Positions 34,401-37,162 of a stretch of 37,162 nt of DNA are shown piece after piece. Source of the stretch: Branchiostoma floridae (Eukaryota > Chordata > Leptocardii > Amphioxiformes > Branchiostomatidae); NCBI RefSeq assembly GCF_000003815.2, contig NC_049991.1:182583-219744 (forward strand), in the 5' to 3' direction. The notes under the pieces are model-generated. The model had not been told where the DNA came from and ran no database searches. It saw nothing but the letters and a program-made list of their open reading frames with translations. Within the stretch, counting starts at the first letter, position 1. Every line of letters begins with the position of its first letter. The position numbers were made by a program, and so were the translations under genes.

Positions 34401-36148
34401 CAGTCAGACCAAGAGAGTAAAGGCACCCAGTAACTTAGTATACTGGCTAGAACCATGATCATGGTAGATGTGGTAGAGACCATGAGAGGTCTCTGATGGA
34501 GACCATAGAGAGGCTTTGTTTTGAGGTACTGAGTTAGGCCATGTTGATTTGATTATATGGATGACATCCTCCGGGAACTCCAAAACTGATGCGAGCGAGC
34601 GAATAAAAAAAAAGTTTGGCCAAAAAAAAAAGTTGCCTTCAGTATGAAATCAAAGTGGCCAGGAAGGTTGAACATAGGACTAAACACACATAGTATGGTA
34701 TACCAACAGTTAGGTGTAGGGACCAGTACATCATACGGGTGCAAAACATTTTTTTCTTCTTGGACCAATCCGAAAAAAACAGACCTGAAAAAAACAACAG
34801 AGGAACAGGTTTCGCCAATTACAAAATGGACACACTATGTCAGCAGCCATTTGGGGTCTAACCGGGGGGCCAAGAAGACAACAAGAGCGAAGTCAAGAGA
34901 CAGTTAGCCTTTATTACATGGAGATGGGATTTTAAAATGCAGTGGGAGTCCAATAATCCACCAAACAGATTCCTTTGTAGCAAAATTGACCAATTACCAT
35001 TGTTTTGAGTATTGCCAGTTCTCAAGTTTCCACAGACAATCAGGTCCAGGTTCATGTCCGGACCTGGAAATGATCCTCTGGACCTGAATTTTCTGTACTG
35101 GTACCTCCCCCAACCAACAATAGATTTTTTTCTTTCTGTCCTTTCACATCTTATTCTTTGACTTTAGATTCATTTTGGAATTCTATGGCATTAGTTATCT
35201 GTTTTCTGATACTTTTTTTTCAATCTACGGAATATTTGTGCTCATTTTACAGCTGCTTTGCACAATTTATTGTGTGGTCGAAAACTTTTTTTTTTTTGGA
35301 AATGGCCGAAAATTGGTGCGAGCGCGGATGTCATCCATATAATCAAATCAACCTGGCCTTATGATGAATTTGTCATAATTTGTTACTTGCATGTTTCTTG
35401 CAGGTTTATGAGATACCATTTTTTGTTGCACTGGACCATGACAGGAGATCTGTAGTTGTGGCAGTTCGAGGGACGCTCTCTCTCAGGGTGGGTTGTGTTT
35501 ACATGAAGTATGGCATGTTTCTAACCAGATCCAGTCTAAAATCAAAGACTGGCATACTATGTACATGTACTTCAATATTGTTGTCCAGTAGTTGGTGTTT
35601 TTCTGTGAATGTCAGGATATGAAATACTTACCTTTTCACACCAAGTTTGCAAAAAATCTGCAAAGAACACAGTACATAAATTTTGTGTTATGCAAATAGC
35701 AGCAGAAGTTCATATTATGGATATTCTTAACTCCAGGATGCCTTAACAGACTTGTCAGCAGAGAGTGAGACCATTGATGTGGAAGGGGTGGAAGGAACCT
35801 TTGCTCACAAGGTATACAGAACATCTTAGGCAAGTTGTTGTACCAGAGTCTGAATCTGCTGCGTTGTTTGCTATGACATCAGGCCTGGCAACAGAAATCA
35901 GGAACTAGACGTATGATTTGTGAGATTTGATGTTCACTAACATCAGAAGGGTCTATCTATGGTCTATAGTCTGTAATGTGTATTCTCTGGAATTACGTGT
36001 AGGTGGATATAAGTCAATGCATCTCCTATGTCTCTAAGACAATGTAACACCTCCCTTTTGGTTGTAGGGAATTTTGCAGGCAGCCATCTTCATCCACAAA
36101 AAGTTGGAGGAGGAAAACATCCTTGCTAATGCCTTCTGGAAGGTCCCA
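25377..36148 (+). CDS. DAGLB: Diacylglycerol lipase beta, 8 coding exons, 3' part outside window
   Basis: sn-1-specific diacylglycerol lipase, an integral membrane serine hydrolase producing 2-arachidonoylglycerol. Exons 25377-25471, 26209-26706, 30095-30185, 30577-30827, 32292-32433, 35404-35487, 35737-35811 and 36068-36148 join in frame to 1317 nt (439 residues). [20 protein letters not shown] opens the protein as in human DAGLB ([20 protein letters not shown]). Four hydrophobic segments follow (about residues 22-40, 54-80, 97-120, 130-156), then [54 protein letters not shown] and ESE. VAVRGT begins the alpha/beta-hydrolase core. The exon with the GHSLG nucleophile motif should come next and is beyond the window. 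DAGLB is favoured over DAGLA by the start, NPLT and the short cysteine region. Confidence 0.96.
25472..26208 (+). other. DAGLB intron with a 5'-truncated SINE copy
   Basis: At 25690-25860 the sequence CCTATTGGGTCAG, CTGGTCTCAATCATGATG and TTTCTGACTTAGGG, then GAGATGCTGTTACAG, is a copy of the 3' part of the SINE at 36465-36925, in the opposite orientation. The tRNA-like head is missing. The rest is unremarkable. Confidence 0.65.
26209..26706 (+). CDS. DAGLB: DAGLB exon with transmembrane segments
   Basis: 498 nt. Encodes the end of TM1 (LLAISIVY), TM2 ([20 protein letters not shown]), the loop [20 protein letters not shown] in TM3, and TM4 ([20 protein letters not shown]). GCNRDVV corresponds to the human loop cysteine region. 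Ends [12 protein letters not shown] plus AG before GTCAGT. Confidence 0.95.
26707..27470 (+). other. DAGLB intron 2, repeat-like start
   Basis: A block at about 27185-27260 is repeated with changes at about 27365-27440 (TTTGAAATCTTGACTGTCTG versus TTTGAAATCGGGACTCTCTG), so it is an old tandem duplication or part of a dispersed repeat. No coding exon seen. Confidence 0.45.
27500..28060 (-). pseudogene. C-terminal relic of a non-LTR retrotransposon
   Basis: Minus-strand frames read [54 protein letters not shown]-stop-NQTPPN and [20 protein letters not shown] followed by [12 protein letters not shown]. The CxxC plus E-x-EVHFML-x-C pattern is the C-terminal zinc-finger-like part of many LINE ORF2 proteins. 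Stops and frame changes show it is dead. In DAGLB intron 2. Confidence 0.8.
28181..29013. mobile_element. pogo-like MITE 1
   Basis: 833 bp. Ends CAGTCAAACCTGCCCGAG and complement CAGTCAAACCTGCCCAAG, with TA at 28179-28180 and 29014-29015. Subterminal GCGACCACC repeats. CAGT-start TIRs and TA duplication indicate the pogo/Tigger group. No transposase. Confidence 0.85.
29016..29482. mobile_element. pogo-like MITE 2, abutting MITE 1
   Basis: 467 bp, same TIR family (CAGTCAAACCTGCCCAAG), flanked by TA at 29014-29015 and 29483-29484. The left TA is also the right TA of MITE 1. A shorter relative with matching subterminal blocks such as TCGATACTCTTC. Confidence 0.85.
29500..29970. repeat. Dispersed repeat with AT-rich palindrome
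   Basis: Starts with a foldback (TTAATTATGCAAAT at about 29552, complement near 29575-29590) and continues into the family also seen at 19340-20040, with CTGCAGTACCTTAGCAAGTC and a CAGACAGA-rich end at about 29918-29940. Non-coding. Confidence 0.55.
30095..30185 (+). CDS. DAGLB: DAGLB exon, cytosolic linker
   Basis: Encodes R then [20 protein letters not shown] and [10 protein letters not shown]. The double-Cys stretch and AFSD-x-A-x-I-x-x-x-F match human LLCCCIGKDD and AFSSTAELFSTYF. Acceptor TTTGCCACCAG, donor AAG-GTAAAG. Confidence 0.93.
30577..30827 (+). CDS. DAGLB: DAGLB exon, pre-catalytic region
   Basis: Encodes [20 protein letters not shown], later [20 protein letters not shown] and [11 protein letters not shown], nearly the human wording ([40 protein letters not shown]). 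Donor AG-GTACGT. Confidence 0.95.
30865..31420. repeat. Partial dispersed repeat in DAGLB intron 4
   Basis: GTGTGTCTGACAACAAGGTA followed by ACTCAAGAACGGCTG, the same motif style as the repeat at 29500-29970. Further along, several TTTGCATAA/TTATGCAAA foldbacks occur (31130-31350). From about 31420 to 32291 I see nothing but intron sequence. Confidence 0.45.
32292..32433 (+). CDS. DAGLB: DAGLB exon with tandem acceptors
   Basis: Encodes [20 protein letters not shown] then [20 protein letters not shown] and YATFHNK, matching human CHFGSILHTTGLQYRDFI and FHDK. Two AG acceptors nine bases apart (CACCCAG before 32292 and GTTGCAG before 32301) both keep frame. The upstream one is preferred because it gives a Cys pair like the human protein. 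Donor AAG-GTTGAG. Confidence 0.88.
32434..32800 (+). other. DAGLB intron 5, proximal part
   Basis: Unremarkable intronic sequence. No exon, repeat or transposon end recognised. Confidence 0.4.
32815..33010 (+). repeat. tRNA-derived SINE
   Basis: A-box-like TGGTTAGCGAC at 32831-32841 and B-box-like TTTCAAATCCC at about 32868-32878, spaced as in tRNA-derived promoters, followed by a body with GGACGTTAAGCCGTGG. Ends near ATGATGATGATGATG at about 33031, a short repeat typical of some SINE tails. In DAGLB intron 5. Confidence 0.55.
33134..34214. mobile_element. 1.1-kb TIR element
   Basis: Left end AACGGGGGCCGCCCTAAGAT and its complement at 34194-34214. An extra partial copy of the end (CATCTTAGGGCAGGGA) sits just inside the right end. 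Target duplication uncertain (possibly AT). Internal frames are short and unrecognised. In DAGLB intron 5. Confidence 0.7.
34537..35358 (-). mobile_element. PIF/Harbinger-type MITE, copy 2
   Basis: 822 bp, reverse complement of the family at 22849-23706, with GGCC ends and TTA at 34534-34536 and 35359-35361. Differs from copy 1 by small indels. Lies in DAGLB intron 5 with only 45 bases between it and the next exon, so the branch point of that exon may be in or at the edge of the element. Confidence 0.92.
35404..35487 (+). CDS. DAGLB: DAGLB exon, start of hydrolase core
   Basis: 28 codons: [20 protein letters not shown] then VRGTLSLR, matching human [20 protein letters not shown] and VRGTMSLQ. 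Acceptor GTTTCTTGCAG; only 45 bases separate it from the end of a Harbinger MITE. Donor AGG-GTGGGT. Confidence 0.95.
35737..35811 (+). CDS. DAGLB: DAGLB exon
   Basis: 25 codons: [20 protein letters not shown] then TFAHK, matching human [16 protein letters not shown] and LAHK. It is shorter than the human segment by a few residues. Phase 0 at both ends. Confidence 0.94.
36068..36148 (+). CDS. DAGLB: DAGLB exon just before the nucleophile exon
   Basis: 27 codons: [20 protein letters not shown] then NAFWKVP, matching human [20 protein letters not shown] and QAF. Perfect GTAAGT donor. No exon encoding the GHSLG motif is found in the remaining kilobase, so the gene continues to the right. Confidence 0.92.
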
Positions 36149-36464
36149 GTAAGTACACAGTCGTTGATCGTTAGTCACTTTGTAAGACCTTTGACCTTCA
36201 CAACTTTATTGTGTGCAATGCCTTTTACATGTATGTCATCACCTTGCACATCATGACAGCTGATCCTCCTCACTATTGCACAAAGAGTATTAACTCAGTT
36301 TTCAATGCAAACCTGGAAGAAATAACTCACTAATTTATCTAGTAGTTTGTTAGTTCTTTGTTGGTGAAGTAAAATGCCAGTTCATCACTTAATGTATGTC
36401 CTTCATTTTTCTCATTCAACTGTCACTTTATATATAATACAATTTTTTTTTTACCTAATGGTCA
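36149..36464 (+). other. DAGLB intron after the last visible exon
   Basis: No exon or repeat recognised. Contains an AT-rich run near 36430-36452. Confidence 0.4.
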
Positions 36465-36925
36465 CCACGTATCAAGGCCTGAAGGCCACTCAAGGTTACA
36501 GGTTACACGATTGTAACTGTAACAGCATCTCTTTGCCCTAGGTCAGAAACATCATGATTGAGACCAGCCCAATTGCTCACGATGACTGAGGAATAACTGA
36601 CCCAATAGGCAAAGCAGGGGTTACGAGGGCTGCTCGGGAGATTCCCTACCCAAATTTTTGGCCGGAATGGTTTGAGCCGCTCATGTTCGCACATGCAGCG
36701 GGTTCTTTAACGTGCTTGGGGTGTTGCTCTCCCCGAACACGGGACCTCCATCAGAAGGCGGCCCTAGCCAAAGCTATGTACTCATTTTCACCTGAGTAAA
36801 GTGAGGAAAGTCGTGTGCCTTTCCCAAGGGCACAAGATCGGTAGCACGGCAGCCGGATTTGAACCCACAACTCTTGGTCACGGGCCGAACACGGTCCCGC
36901 TGCGCTACACGGCCACACTAATTAG
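36465..36925 (-). repeat. tRNA-derived SINE with Deu-like core
   Basis: On the minus strand the head reads GTGTAGCGCAGCGGGACC (A box) and GTGGGTTCAAATCCGGCTGC (perfect B box), followed by CTTGTGCCCTTGGGAAAGG, then CACACGACTTTCCTCAC, resembling the conserved core of Deu-type SINEs. The 3' body extends to about 36465 and has a truncated copy at 25690-25860. Not a functional tRNA gene. In DAGLB. Confidence 0.75.
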
Positions 36926-36930
36926 AGGTC

Positions 36931-37162
36931 ATCAGGAGAATGCCATTCTTTATTATTGCGATGCAAGACAAAGTATCATATTCTGGCTCTGCCAGTACCT
37001 TACTTAAGGGTTAATGACCTGTCCTGAGGTGTTTATGGTGTCATAACACCTGGTCCTTTGCTATAACCACCAAATAAAACCACAAAGTGAGCGTATACAC
37101 CATACACACCGAGGAACAGGTGGGTCATTAACATATAGCGTATCAAAACTGACCCATATATG
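36931..37162 (+). other. Right edge, DAGLB intron
   Basis: No exon with a GHSLG nucleophile motif in any frame. No recognisable element. Confidence 0.4.

Noticed and set aside
25377-36148. DAGLA rather than DAGLB
   Set aside because: The opening residues, NPLT after YGWPLY, and the HTGL and [14 protein letters not shown] wording follow DAGLB.
36840-36920. Functional tRNA gene on the minus strand
   Set aside because: A and B boxes are present, but no acceptor-stem pairing was found and it runs into a SINE body.

Overview
The window is animal (metazoan) nuclear DNA: two intron-rich protein genes with GT-AG introns, buried in transposon-dense AT-rich sequence. The protein similarity, the tRNA-type SINE with a Deu-like core, the many MITEs and the intronic minisatellites that span splice junctions fit a cephalochordate (amphioxus, Branchiostoma) best. 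That assignment is an inference. No bacterial gene, CRISPR array, rRNA or functional tRNA is visible.

Left part (1-14.5 kb), minus strand: POLG2, the accessory subunit of mitochondrial DNA polymerase gamma. I assembled eight coding exons by eye (14537-14448, 12970-12804, 12267-12181, 8384-8314, 5197-5077, 2263-2158, 1759-1586, 1022-883). All internal phases agree, and residues align along the human protein. The C-terminal exons lie off the left edge. Its introns hold two minisatellites, a Tc1/mariner relic with a LINE tail inside it, several TIR elements and a 2.5-kb nested transposon. Both minisatellites repeat a POLG2 splice junction: one copies the 5' splice site of the 1022-883 exon, the other the 3' splice site of the 2263-2158 exon.

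Middle (14.5-25.35 kb): the intergenic region between the divergent genes. It has a possible POLG2 promoter with ETS-type sites, then a pile of nested DNA transposons: an 8-bp-TSD element hosting a 1.8-kb TA-TSD element, a 4.3-kb element with ~260-bp inverted arms hosting a pogo-like element, a Harbinger-type MITE, a second long-arm element, and a 182-base assembly gap at 25153-25334.

Right part (25.37-37.16 kb), plus strand: DAGLB (diacylglycerol lipase beta), eight coding exons from the start codon to just before the expected catalytic-serine exon, which is outside the window. Its introns carry a LINE C-terminal relic, two pogo-like MITEs sharing one TA, a Harbinger MITE ending 45 bp from an exon, SINEs and other repeats.

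The two genes have unrelated roles (mtDNA replication and endocannabinoid synthesis). Nothing suggests they work together beyond lying head to head.
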